Shown piece by piece: positions 1 to 11,459 of a stretch of 64,000 nt of DNA (positions are counted from its first letter, which is position 1; each line of letters opens with the position of its first letter). The translations under genes were made by a program, and so were the position numbers. Under the pieces are notes generated by a model that saw nothing but the letters and a program-made list of their open reading frames with translations, made no database searches and was not told the DNA's origin. Source of the DNA: Drosophila persimilis (taxonomy: Eukaryota > Arthropoda > Insecta > Diptera > Drosophilidae); contig NW_020825324.1 of NCBI RefSeq assembly GCF_003286085.1, forward strand, positions 496,001-560,000, written 5' to 3'.

Positions 1-57
1 GGCGCTTTGTTGCGTTGTGTTTTGACATTTTGTTGCTTAGGCGTTTAATTTATGGAA

Positions 58-102
58 CCAATCGATTGGCAGATAGGCCCATCTATCGGCATATATCGAT
101 TG
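58..102. promoter_or_regulatory. CGAT cluster with perfect palindrome CCAATCGATTGG
   Basis: CCAATCGATTGG at 58-69 is a perfect 12-bp palindrome, followed by CTATCGG (82-88) and ATATCGATTG (93-102). Clustered CGATA/TATCG cores resemble BEAF-32/DREF binding sites. Function is inferred. Confidence 0.3.
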
Positions 103-690
103 AACGCCGTCACATCACGAGTGATGTTTCAATGCTGTTTGACAGACCTTTCCTTGAAGTGGAATATTTTGAATGATTTATAAATGAAATATTGTCCCAT
201 TTGTTAAAAATGAAAATTTTAATGGAATGCAATGATTTAGACACCATTTTTTCACTGTTCTATCTCTCTCACAGTCGAATAATGAATAATGAATCATTCA
301 TGATGCAACGCTGACATGTGACTGGCAAAAACAGACAGATGATAGCCTGCCCAAGGCAAAAAATTAATGGGAAAATGTATAACTGGAATGTAGGCCGTCT
401 TACCCTCATTCGGAAACACTTTTTGAAATTTGATTGACGTATTTTCCATAGAACTTTCCACAACGAATCGATTTGCAATTGCCATTCCGCTTCATTTATA
501 ATCGGGAATAATGTAAATATGGAAAATCATATTCGAAATTAAAGTAAGGGCAACAACAGCAAAAACAAAATAAAAATGAAACACTTAATAACTTTAGCAG
601 CATGAATGGTTTTGTTATTAAGTAATAAAGTAATTACAATTTAATCCCAAAAGCGCATGAAACTACCAGCTACAGCAGCCATATTACGAG

Positions 691-740
691 TATGTATGTA
701 TGTATGTATGTACCAGTATATACCAGTATATACCAGTATG
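691..740. repeat. TATG microsatellite joined to TACCAGTATA repeat
   Basis: Five TATG units pass directly into three copies of the 10-bp unit TACCAGTATA. Confidence 0.9.
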
Positions 741-1701
741 TGAACGTTCTAGATATATTATTGGGTTGTGTGTGTGCATTGCCACATACCACATTTACAT
801 GGCCCAGAGCCTCCTCCCGATCCGAACTGCAATCGCATATGGAAATCGCATCACATAATCGCGTCCGTAGAGAAGCAGCTTTTAAGGGCAAATAGGGCAT
901 AATCCTAGGCAGATAGTTGTATGAAAAAAGAATGCTTTGATCTTTAGAGGATGTTTAGATCTACAGAGGAGTGCTCAATAGATTCTATGCTCTTTAAAGG
1001 AAATCACACAGCCAAAAAGGCTTTTAGCCAGCATTGCCTTATTGGAATAATGGATCGATAAATAATGTCTTCAGGCATGAGTACTCGGATATGGCATATA
1101 CCCAAAAGAGCTTACAAATTTCGGCTTTTTCGAGATTCATACGATCTTTTGTTTGAGGTATTCAAAAGTCAAGTCAAAGCCTTAATTCAAGGTAGAAAAA
1201 GACTGGGAAAAGTGTGGAAAATCCATATGTGTGTACATATGCTTAACCTCCTAAAGAGGGAATGTTCAGATGTTTTCGTATATGGCATATGCTTAAAAAT
1301 TCAAATATTTACTGAACGGAGAGGAAAGGCGGCGCAAAATATTTATATTATTATTATTATTGTAAATGTAAAAAAACAATTGCAGCTGGAAAAAAAAAAA
1401 CGCTGAATAAAAAGTAATTGCAAAAATGGGAACAAAATGAATGGCTCGACATCGGTGTTACCGAGCAAAATGTTCACGGTATGGCGATTGGAGTGAAGGG
1501 AATCCCGATGGATGAAGCCGTTCAGTGAGTGAATGAGGCCATATCTATGGCCAATTCGTGCTTATCCTCGTGGCTGTTACAGCCACGTAGCTTGTAGTCC
1601 AGGGTAACAACAACAGCAACAAGATTGCATTGAAAAAACATGGCACAAAAAAACATGTAACATGCATAAATATGTTTTTCTTTGCCCCTACCCTACCCCA
1701 C

Positions 1702-1750
1702 CACACACACACACACACACAGTACTCGTATTATTATTATTATTATTATA
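1702..1750. repeat. (CA)n and (TTA)n microsatellites
   Basis: CA run at 1702-1720, then a TTA run at 1729-1750. Confidence 0.9.
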
Positions 1751-2425
1751 ATACTCGTAATTGTTGTTGTAGTTGTCGTCGGGTCTGGGTCTCCCATCAA
1801 CAACGAGTGTCCTCCCCATTGTCGCCAGTTGTCGTTAATTCAAATATTTTCATATTGCTTTTCTTTTTTTTTTTTGCTGTGTTGTGTGTGTGTGTGTTTT
1901 TTTTTATGGGAATAATGACAAAATACACTTTTTGCCCATCGACACGATGGCGAAAAAAAGAGGGGTAGGGGGGCAGTGGGATGTATGGGAAAATCTATGT
2001 ATGGATGGAACATCATAAATATTGCATATAATCGACAGAATGGATCCAATGGATATGAGGAAAATGTAAATATTTTATACAGCAAAAAAGTAAACATGCC
2101 ACAAATAATTATTGCAATTATTTATGTTTTTTTGATGAGGATATGGAAATGGATAACTGAAGGAAAGAGCAATAGGTGGGAGCACCTCCACTAGGTAATC
2201 ATTAAAGATAGAATTTAGATATAATTTACTATCGTTCTTCTAATCTTCAGTCCTCAATCTTCGATCTCAATCTATCCCTTGATGCCTCCATCAATTTCGA
2301 ATTTACGAAGGGGTGGGGATTGTCGCTCGATTTGTACAAATGGCAGTTGACTTCCTCCCCACAATTCCCACATCGAGCGGAACAGGTCTCTGCCCCATTG
2401 CATGAATGAATGGATCATGTTTCTA

Positions 2426-2853
2426 CAGCAGCAGCAGCAGCAGCAGCATCTCAACATCAAAGAGGAGGCAACACTCCTCGACTGACATAATCGAGAGACA
2501 ACAACACAGGCCAGAGCAGGCCAGGCCATGCCAGGAGTTGGCTCCAACAACGGCTACAGCTCCAGCTCCTGCCTTTGCTGGATGATGCTCCATTGCAATT
2601 TCATTTTAAAAGAAAAATTAACGTGAATTATAAAAAATAACTTGAAAACGTAGCAGCGTCAGTGGCAGCAGCAACAGCAGCAGCAGCAGCAGCAGCAGTG
2701 GAGGCCAAGGAGGTTGTGCCGCATAGTGCAACCGGCAACAACAAATAATTGGTAATCTTGCAGATATAATGATAATCACAACAACAACAAAAACAACAAC
2801 AACAAGCAGCAGCAACAAGCAGCAGCAACCAGCAGCAGCAACAATCCACAGTA
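2426..2853. repeat. CAG and CAA/CAG runs
   Basis: Pure CAG at 2426-2447, GCA at 2665-2698 and mixed CAA/CAG at 2777-2853. They explain the poly-Cys, poly-Leu and poly-Val open frames on the minus strand. Confidence 0.85.
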
Positions 2854-3020
2854 TTACCAGTTTTCGAAGCGAACCCAAAGCTTGAACTTAACGTGCGCCT
2901 GAATGTCCTCATTGAAGTGATGGTAAAACAGAGAGAGATAGGGAGACAGAGGAAATACAACAGCAACAGCATGAAAATGCAACAGAAGAAAACAACAACA
3001 ACAAATGGCAATGGCCACGG

Positions 3021-3055
<35 letters not shown>

Positions 3056-3619
3056 GCCAAACGGCAACGTGCCTCTTGGATTGGACCTGGACCTGGACCT
3101 CTCCGACCGAGTCTCCGTCTGGTGCTGCTGCTTGCCTTTTGCCTGCACCTCCACCTCCGCCAGCGCCTCAGCCTGCAGCTCGACCTGCCATCGCCATGCC
3201 CCATGCCCCATGCCCCATCTCCCATCTCCCACCTCCCTTTCCGACCGCGAATGCTGCTGCTGCTGCTGCTACGTGAGCAGCACACGCGGTGGCGGCAGCG
3301 GTGTGATTACCAGCGGCGACCGGGCGGCGGTTGCGGTTACACCTGAAATGCTGAAAGCTTGAACAGCAAAAAACAAAAAAAAAATAAACTAAAAACAAGA
3401 GATACAAAAAGCAGCAACGGAGAAACAAAGGTACAAATACTCGTAACTAAAATCTGAAACTCAAGCTGTGGCAGAGCACAAATTTTCAAATGGTTTTTAG
3501 CTGCCCAACTCGAAGACGTATCGACCGGTGGGATTACCTATAAATTTGTGCACGAAACTTGTTTTCAAAAGTCCGTTTTTTTGGTGCATAAATTTGATTT
3601 ATTTTTAATCTTTATGTAC

Positions 3620-4018
3620 TTACATGTTAGGTATTTTTAGCTTTTTTATTTTCTTTATTATTTATTTGTTATTTTTAACTATTTTTTTTTTGTATTTTGT
3701 ATTTTTAGTATTTTCAATTATATTTTATTTTAGTATTTTTTAATTTTAATTGTGTTTTTTTTAATTGGTTTGGTGTACATTTTTTTTAAATATCTACTTA
3801 CAGTATTTTCCTCTTTAGCATTTAGTATTTGTTTGGTATTTTTTAACTGGTTGATTATTTCAGTATTTTTAGTTTTTTGCAAATTAGTATTATTTAGTAT
3901 ATTCATATTAATTTTTTATAAGTTAGAATTTTTAAATGGTTGACTATTTTATTATTTGCAGATTTTTCTATATATGCTTTTTATTTATTTTTTTTAAATA
4001 AGTATTTTTTAAATGCAC
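3620..4018. repeat. GTATTTTT array 1
   Basis: Irregular array of GTATTTTT/AGTATTTTT units in very A/T-rich DNA, with the T-rich strand on top. No uniform period. Confidence 0.75.
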
Positions 4019-4019
4019 T

Positions 4020-5640
4020 ATTTTCAACTATAACTGAATGTGGATGTTGGTGCCCTCAACATTCCAATTACTAAATCAAATAAAGTCACTCTCCAACCGA
4101 GGACATCCCTTGGGTTCAATCCCCAAACTGATATACCCTTCGATTGGCTCGGAATGGAGATTGAGTTGAAGCTTGTGCCCCGTGCAACTGCAGCAATTGC
4201 AACTTTTTGTGGCGCGGATAGAAGAAGTGCCATTCAAATTTCCCCTCCTGCAACTCCTGGCAAAGTCCTTTGTGCCCCACTTGGTGGCACAGCCACAGGC
4301 TCAGCCTCAGCCCCATTGAGGCGGCAACCAGCATCACAGCCATAAACATAATTCTGGCAAACCGGGCAGCATATAAACTATATATATATATATATATATC
4401 TGTATATACCTGATTCAACCTCTTGCGTATCCTCCAGTGGCTGGTGGGGGGAGTGGCGCGAAATCAAAATAAAACGATGGGCGTTTATCGTTATGCGAAC
4501 TGAATAACTTCTGGAAGTTTGCTTTTTTTTCTATCCCTCCAGTGGAGCTCCTCTCTGGACATTGGAGCATTGGGCATACAAGATTGGCTGTGGCTTTGGC
4601 TCTGGCTCTGGCTCTGGCATTGGCAATGGCACTCCACTCCCCATCCTCCGCCCATCCTCAGCCCTTCATCTGCCTCGACGACTGCTTTGGTTGCCTTAGA
4701 TGTTCTTGAAGGTATATTCGTTGACTCCATTGCAAGTTCTTCCTCTGAGAAGATCTCCTGTTTCTATTACTATGCGTATACGTATGCGTAGCTCTCAATC
4801 CTTTGGTGCTGTTTCCACAATTAAGTTCTTATGTCGTGTTAAGCTTCTTCTCCAAAAAACGATAACCGAACGAAAGAGCAGTGCGTTTCGAATCTTCAAT
4901 TAGTTTGCTTCGTTCTTTATGGGAAGGGGAACAAAAGGGGAACCCTCTCTCTCCGTGTTCCTGCCTCTGGGGTACCTCTTTTCATTGCCTTTTTTGGTCT
5001 GTCGTCGGTCGTCGGTCGTCAGTCTTCAGTCGTAAGTCCTGGGCTTTGAGCGTTTTGCCTAATTAGCTTTTCGGTGCGTGCGCCGTTCGGTGGCAGCAGC
5101 AAAAGCAGCAGCAGGTTGCAAGTAGCAGTAGGTTCTCTTTTATATTTCTTACTGCCGTTTGGTCGTCTAATGAATTTTCAATTGTTAATGCCTCGTTTAC
5201 GAGGTGTCCCGTCGCGTCGACGAGCACTTTGTTGCGCAACGACGGCCCTCTCTCCTCCGCTCGTTCGATGGCTGTGGAGGGACAGAACTCTAATTACAAA
5301 TCACAAATGGCCAAAACGCTCCGAAATGGCCCATAAAAACGGTAGCCATTGGAGCGCATTACGCAAAACGTTGCCGCCAATGCGACATGCAATATCAGCG
5401 CAAGGAAACCGGGTGAGGCATGGGGCAACGGGGCAACAGGGCACCGGGACGAGAGCGTGAGCGGGGGGAGTGGGAGTGGGAGGAGGTAGGGGCACAACGG
5501 ACTGTAGAACATTAGCGGAAAATTGAAAAACCCACGGGCGATCGACAGTCGCGCAGCAGTTCCATCATAAAAACCAAAAACTCAAACATTCAGGGAAATC
5601 TCCTCAACCATCTGATGTACAACGAACTGCCATATACTCT
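4020..5640. other. Noncoding stretch without recognised features
   Basis: Mixed-composition DNA with a (TA)n run at 4380-4399, a GGCTCT/GGCTTT-type run at 4587-4625 and GTCGGTCGTC repeats near 5003-5030. A tRNA T-arm-like hairpin at 4110-4126 lacks the rest of a tRNA. No gene is seen. Confidence 0.7.
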
Positions 5641-5749
5641 ATAGTTTTTTCAAGCTTTTCAAGTTTATTGTTTATCAACAAATGATCGTCTAAACAATAT
5701 ATCGAATATGTGCTTGCTACAGGAATGCTCTTGATTATTTATAAAAATT

Positions 5750-5975
5750 ACTAAACTACGAAAAATACTAGAAAATATTAAACACTTAACTATAATTATT
5801 AGTAAAATACTAGTAAAATAAATACTAAAAACATATCTAAAATACTAGAAAATACCAAAAACAAAAACATAATTAATTTAAAACAAAACTTAAATAAAAA
5901 CTAGCTATAAAATACTATACATAAAATACTAGAATATACTAAAAATACCAGAAAATACTAAATAATAAAATGACA
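5750..5975. repeat. AAAATACTAG array (GTATTTT family, reverse orientation)
   Basis: More than fifteen units of AAAATACTA(G/A) with small gaps, the reverse complement of the array at 3620. Confidence 0.85.
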
Positions 5976-5989
5976 TACCAGTAGAAATG

Positions 5990-7632
5990 ATGGTATGGTA
6001 TAACTCTCTCTGTAGCGAATGTATCCACCCCAACCTTCCGGTTTGGGATTAACAGATGGTTTTTTCTGCGTCACATTGTTGTTTCCCCTTATTACGCATA
6101 CGCCATGGTGTTATTGTTGTTGTTGTTGCAAGTGTTGTTTCTGGTGTTGCTTCGGCTTCTGCTGCTGATGCCACGACGATGACGATGAGGCGTCGGCATC
6201 AAATCACAAATGGCGCCAGTCCGACACAGCAGCAGCTGTTCTCAGAGAGAGAGAGAGAGAGAGAGAGACAGGATAAGAGGGAGAGAGTTGGGTAAGAAAT
6301 GAAAGAAAGAAAGACAGAAAGAGAGGCAGACAACATCACATCGCAGCCGCACGTGACCAAGAGATTGGGGCGCAGCTTTTGGTCAAGTTGCAAATGCAAA
6401 TTGCAACTTCCGTTAAATTGCAGGCAGCTGCAGAACCTAGAGAGAGGTCTGGGTGTCTGGGTCTGGATCTGGGATTTTTTCTGGTACTGGTACTGGTTCT
6501 GGTTTCGGTTTCAGAATCTCATTCTCTGCATCTCTGAATCCTCTCGGTAGCCGCCCCATCTTGTTGTTGCAGCCTCAACCTTTTGCCCCCTCAACTACAC
6601 AGTGGAAACCACAGTGCACTCCTGGATGCGCTCTTGTTTCACTAACACTCCCCCTCCCCCCTAGCATTTGTGGCAGTCAATCACACGTAGGCAGCTTCTG
6701 CTCGTCAGGCGGCCCCCACGTTGATGAATTATGGGGCTATCCAGCAGCTCTTGGAGCCTTCATCTCTCTGTCTACCTCCTGGGATTATAGATTGCTTCTA
6801 TACCCTGTTTTCATGCCCCTTTGTGGCATCTTTTCATAGTGTAATGAAATCGAGGAGGGACGAGGGAGTTGGGCGGAGGCACCTAAGCGGGGAAACCAAT
6901 TTCTGGAGCTACCGATTCGAATGGATTATGCGAATGCTCTTGAAGGAAAAAAAGGGTATTTCCTCGACTCAATGACCCCTACAGATCCGATATCTAAGTT
7001 GATTTATGGACTTGCTGAGATTTTTAATGGCACGTAACGCTATTAATGTCCGTGCCCCCGATCCGTGTATGGTTTGCCGCTTGATTTATAGAAAAAGTTG
7101 CAGCCAATAAATGTCAACATAAACTTTGGTCTATCCCGTGTGTGGCCCCTTGGATCCTGGACCCTAAACTTTACACCCCATAACCCCATGCGCCATGCCA
7201 CATGCCTCCGCCGCCCTCTCTCTCCTCGTTCGCTCCCTCTCTGGTTTCAGTGGCAAGCTACATTTTCTAATTACAAAACTAACATTTACAATGTTGAAGG
7301 AGCCGAGAAGGAAGGACGACTGGACGAAGCGGTTTGTGTGCAACAAGTTGCATACACAATTAGCACAGGGATACAACGAGTGGGATATATGTATGTATAT
7401 GTATGTACTTGCCACACAGCTTGCCACACACATGCCACAGAGCAGCAACAGCCACAGCAACAGCAACAAGCCCTTTCGGCCATGGAAGCGTCTGTTTAAC
7501 TTTCAAGTGCCGCCGCCTCTCTACCGCTCCACCGATACTCATAAAATTTCCTCCAGGTAATTTTCTGTCATGTTTCGACTTCTGTGTGGTTCCACTGGAC
7601 TTCCAGAAAGACCGAGAGAGAGATAGAGACCC

Positions 7633-7664
<32 letters not shown>

Positions 7665-9920
7665 GGAGAGAGCTGTGTGCTTCCTTTTGACTCTTGACAA
7701 TCCTTTGGGGCCCCCTCTGTGGACCCCAAACTTCAATCACATTGCACTTTTGGGCCACTTAAAGCTCCTCCTCCGTCTCGTTGTTGCTATTTGGTTATAC
7801 ATACCCTGTCCCCAGCTATAAAGGCAGGACATTTGGGGACTTGCATACGTTTTGGAACCACAAACTTCTCTGCAATTGCTTGCACCTCCTCTAAAGATCC
7901 CCTAAGAAAGCATCTTCTTCAAGGGCTAGTACCGCTTTTTCCTATCCTACTTAACACTGGTAGGCAAAGAGCGCGTTATACAGCAGCTCCTCTCGGTTTC
8001 TGCCTGAGATCCGCGAATGTGAGCGCTTGGATTTCCCGTTATATAATCTTCCCTTTTTCCGACACTACGGCTCCAAATTAGCTCCCCAATTAAAGGGCAT
8101 CCCATCTTCGCTTCATCTCCCGAAAAACAATAGCCCCGGGGCCATGGCAAGCATCAAGCATTGTCCTTGTCCTTGCCGCGTGGGTTGTTTGTTGTTGATT
8201 CTGTTGCATCTCCTTGCTCCTTGCCACCGCCGCTGCTGCTGCTCCTTGGTCCATGCTCCATGCTCCTGCTGCATCCCCCCGTTTTCCAGCTGCATTTAAT
8301 GAATACTGTCCGCCTGGGCCTGGCGCTGCCTGCCGCCCGGAAAATTTTGTCAAACGCATTAAAACATTATTAAGAGCAGGCTTCTGAACCCCGGAACCCT
8401 GGAACCCTGAAGGCCCCTCTGGCGGTAAAATACTCTCGTCCTGCTGCGTATCCTGTGTGTGTGTTTGTGTGTGTGTGAGCTTGTTGCTTTTAAATATTTA
8501 ATTATATTTAGCTGCCCAAAGTACTTACAGTTTTGCGCTCTCATTGACAGATGTAGAGATACATTCCGTACAAATACAGATGCAGACACATTTACGGTGT
8601 ATCTGTGTGTAGCCTTTGCCCCCTCTGCTTCTGCCTCTGCCTCTTGCCTGTCGGCAACAATTTCTTCTGGCCTGCTTATCTCTTACGCAGGAATGCTTTT
8701 CATAATGGCCAAAAGACAAATTGCAAATTCGAAAACCAAAGACCAAAAGATACAGATACAATATCCACGTAGATACGTACATATGTATCTGGGTATCTTT
8801 GAGACTCCTCCTCTCTCCTCTCTTTACTGCATTTTTCCATAAATAATTTTCATAAAAACTTGTTAAAGTTCCAAGACAAGTAAGTAAATAAATCGAGAGA
8901 GAGAAAAATCCATATGTTTTTTTTTTGTGGCAACGGAGTCCATGCAACCGACTTTATGCCCCCAAGCGCACAAAGTAAACACTTTTCGGTGTCTCCTCCT
9001 TCTCCTGCTGGCACCATCTCTTTCTCGCTGCCACAAGTGATGGCTCCGTGTTGCTGTCTCTCTCTTTGGTACCCTGCAGAGCAACTTTTTCTTGAGGTAT
9101 ATCGGCGTTTGTCAACGATATCTGGGAAACGTATGTGACCTTTGAAGTTCAATCGAATGCAATGTTGGTCTTCTTTTGAAGGACCTTATCTAGGCCTTTT
9201 TATTTGCCTAAGAGCCTGGGAATGAGTTCAATATAGACGTATTCTTTGATGTCTTTATTTTTAGATAATGTATTTATATTTCTATTTAGTTGTCCTCCTG
9301 TCATCCTCCTCCGGTGCGCCATCGCTGTTTGGCAACAATCCCCATGGCCATAGTAAAGACACGAATGTAAGGCCAGGAACTTATCAAATATATGAGCATC
9401 TTTGGGCTGTGTCAGATCCTTCTTTCCCTCCAAAGAACAGGCTATGTTTTTCCTCAAATGTGGGCTATTACAATCATGATCTACGATTCAATCATGGTAT
9501 TGCTGGATGCTTGGTTTGGTTTGAACCTTGGCAAAAAAAAAAATTAAGAAAAACATTAACATGGCCATAAATTATAGACAAATACTAACAGATATTGAAC
9601 CTTCGAATAGTTAATGTACATCTTGAGACTGTTGTATTTGAATTTACATAGTAAATGTAGAGATTTTCGGTTATTGTTTTAGACAGAACAATTTAGAGAA
9701 AATAATTTTGATGTTGTTGCGGCCAAGTGTGAGATATGACTGAATGTTTTCCAGTAGATCCCATGACATTAAAATTCTCGGTCTACTTCAACTGAACAAT
9801 TTCGTCAAATATTCGATTTGGTGTAAATATTGTTACATAATTTTTAGGGAATTCTTGCTCAGACTTGACAAATATATTTTTCTACTTAAATTCAGTTTAA
9901 TTTGCAGGAGTTTTCTTAAT
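5990..9920. other. Noncoding stretch with GA tracts
   Basis: Contains GA tracts at 6244-6268 and 7632-7672, CAACAG repeats near 7442-7470, and AGATAC-type repeats at 8747-8800. A 100-codon ORF at 9268-9570 starts with a hydrophobic segment but has no coding-like codon bias. Otherwise nothing specific. Confidence 0.7.
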
Positions 9921-10837
9921 TTTTAATGGTATTTTTTCAGTAAAAAAGTTTGAATTTTAATAGTAGTTTTGTATACTTTCTACCAAAATCGGAGATATGG
10001 ATCTTGGACCCTCTGGCAGAACGATGCACTCTCTTATGCTCTTTCTCTATCAGTGCACCTATCTCCTTCTCTTTGGCTCTCGCTAGGCCCCTGTTTCTCT
10101 CCTCGAACATCCTTGGCTCTCCCATGACTTGTGCTCTTATTTTGGAAAGCGTTGCATTTCAGTGGAATGTCCTGTCGAGCGACTGTGTCCTGTGCTCCTT
10201 ATGCTTCCTGATGCTTGGCTCCGTTTCATCCTGGCTCACATATTTCCTTTTCAAACTCTCCTGCGGCTGGGGCCTGCTACTGAGTGCCTACCATGCGGGA
10301 TACTCAGAATCAAAAATTTTGTTGGCATTTTTTTTTAATGTTGGCTATTTTTTGCTTTTTATTTTGCGGTATTTTTTGACTCCTTTTTGGTTGCTTCTGT
10401 TGCATTTGTCCGCTGTGTTCCGTTCCGTTTTGTTTGGCAACTTTTCGTGGCCATAAACACGTACGACGCGTTGCCATCGCAGTTTCAGCTTTTTGGTATT
10501 TTATCTCTTTCCCGCATACACACACACACACATGGAAGAGGATCGTTGTTGTTGGGAAAACTCAATTTAGCTTTTTGCAACCTTCACACACACACACGAA
10601 TGTGGAAAATAAAGGGAAATGGGAGCCACAGCAGCAGCACCAGCAGAAGAAGAAAAAAAATAGAGCCAAAGATGAAGGAAAAAATGAAGCGAAAATCGTA
10701 TTTTTCTCTCTCTCTGTCTCTGTCTCCTTCCCTTTTTCCCACCATGTCATTTTAGTTGGAGTTTTCCTTGCTTTTCCACGCCAAAAACGAGAAAAATCCA
10801 CTTGGATCCAGGAGGCACATACTCTTGAATACTCGCA

Positions 10838-10869
<32 letters not shown>

Positions 10870-11203
10870 AAGGGAGATGGGGATGCGATACCTTCCATGC
10901 ATGCGAACACAACAACAACATCGCCATCAAGGCCCCCTGTCAACGTTTGGGCTGGCTGGGGGGAGCATCAGCAACCCCTCTTTTGGCACACCATTCGAGA
11001 AACCAGAGACAGGGACACAACGAGAGAGATAGAGAGATAGAAAGAGAGAGACAGGGGCTTTCTTTCATAGTCGAGGCAGGTGATACGCTTAAAGATATTT
11101 TTCATTTTTTTTTTGTAAGCTTTCTTTGGTTCTCTTCATTCAGTTTTTGGGTTTTTATACTTAGTCAATATTTTTTGCAAAATTTACCCATTTTTCTCAA
11201 ATT

Positions 11204-11440
11204 TAGTATTTTTTGGTATTTTTTTCCAACGAATTTGATTATTATATTGGTTTTTCTTTCAAGCTTTTTTCGAATTGGTTTTTTTTTTGTATTTGTAAAT
11301 AGGTATTTGATAGTATTTTTTGGTATTTTTTCCAACGAATTTGATTATTATATTGGTTTTTCTTTCAAGCTTTTTTCGAATTGGTGTTTTTTTTTTGTAT
11401 TTGCAAATAGGTATTTGATAGTATTTTTTGGTATTTTTTT
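11204..11440. repeat. 107-bp tandem duplication with partial third copy
   Basis: TAGTATTTTTTGGTATTTTT starts at 11204, 11311 and 11419. Copies 1 and 2 are nearly identical over about 107 bp and share CCAACGAATTTGATTATTAT; the third stops after the first 20 bp. Each copy begins with the GTATTTTT motif. Confidence 0.95.
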
Positions 11441-11459
11441 TATTATTTTTTTTTTGTGA

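Larger units (their letters stand above)
1..3590. other. Noncoding, microsatellite-rich stretch
   Basis: No credible gene. It contains a CGAT cluster with a perfect palindrome (58-102), a TATG/TACCAGTATA repeat (691-740), CA and TTA runs (1702-1750), and CAG/CAA runs (2426-2853, 2998-3060). The long open frames at 2600-3430 translate these runs as poly-Cys, poly-Leu or poly-Ala. A 113-codon ORF at 1065-1406 has mixed composition but no recognisable motif. Confidence 0.75.

Noticed and set aside
2600-3430. Several overlapping Cys-, Ala- and Leu-rich open frames on both strands
   Set aside because: All are translations of CAG/CAA/GCT runs.
4110-4126. tRNA T-arm-like hairpin (TTGGG-TTCAATC-CCCAA) with a B-box match
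   Set aside because: No A box, no anticodon arm and no acceptor stem can be paired with the following bases.
9268-9570. 100-codon ORF starting with a signal-peptide-like segment
   Set aside because: The start is plausible, but codon use matches the A/T-rich background, the end runs into an A run, and no cysteine framework or domain is visible.
10434-11459. 341-codon plus-strand open frame
   Set aside because: Runs through CA, GA and GTATTTTT repeats, including the 107-bp duplication; the second half is repeated Phe-rich translation of that repeat.
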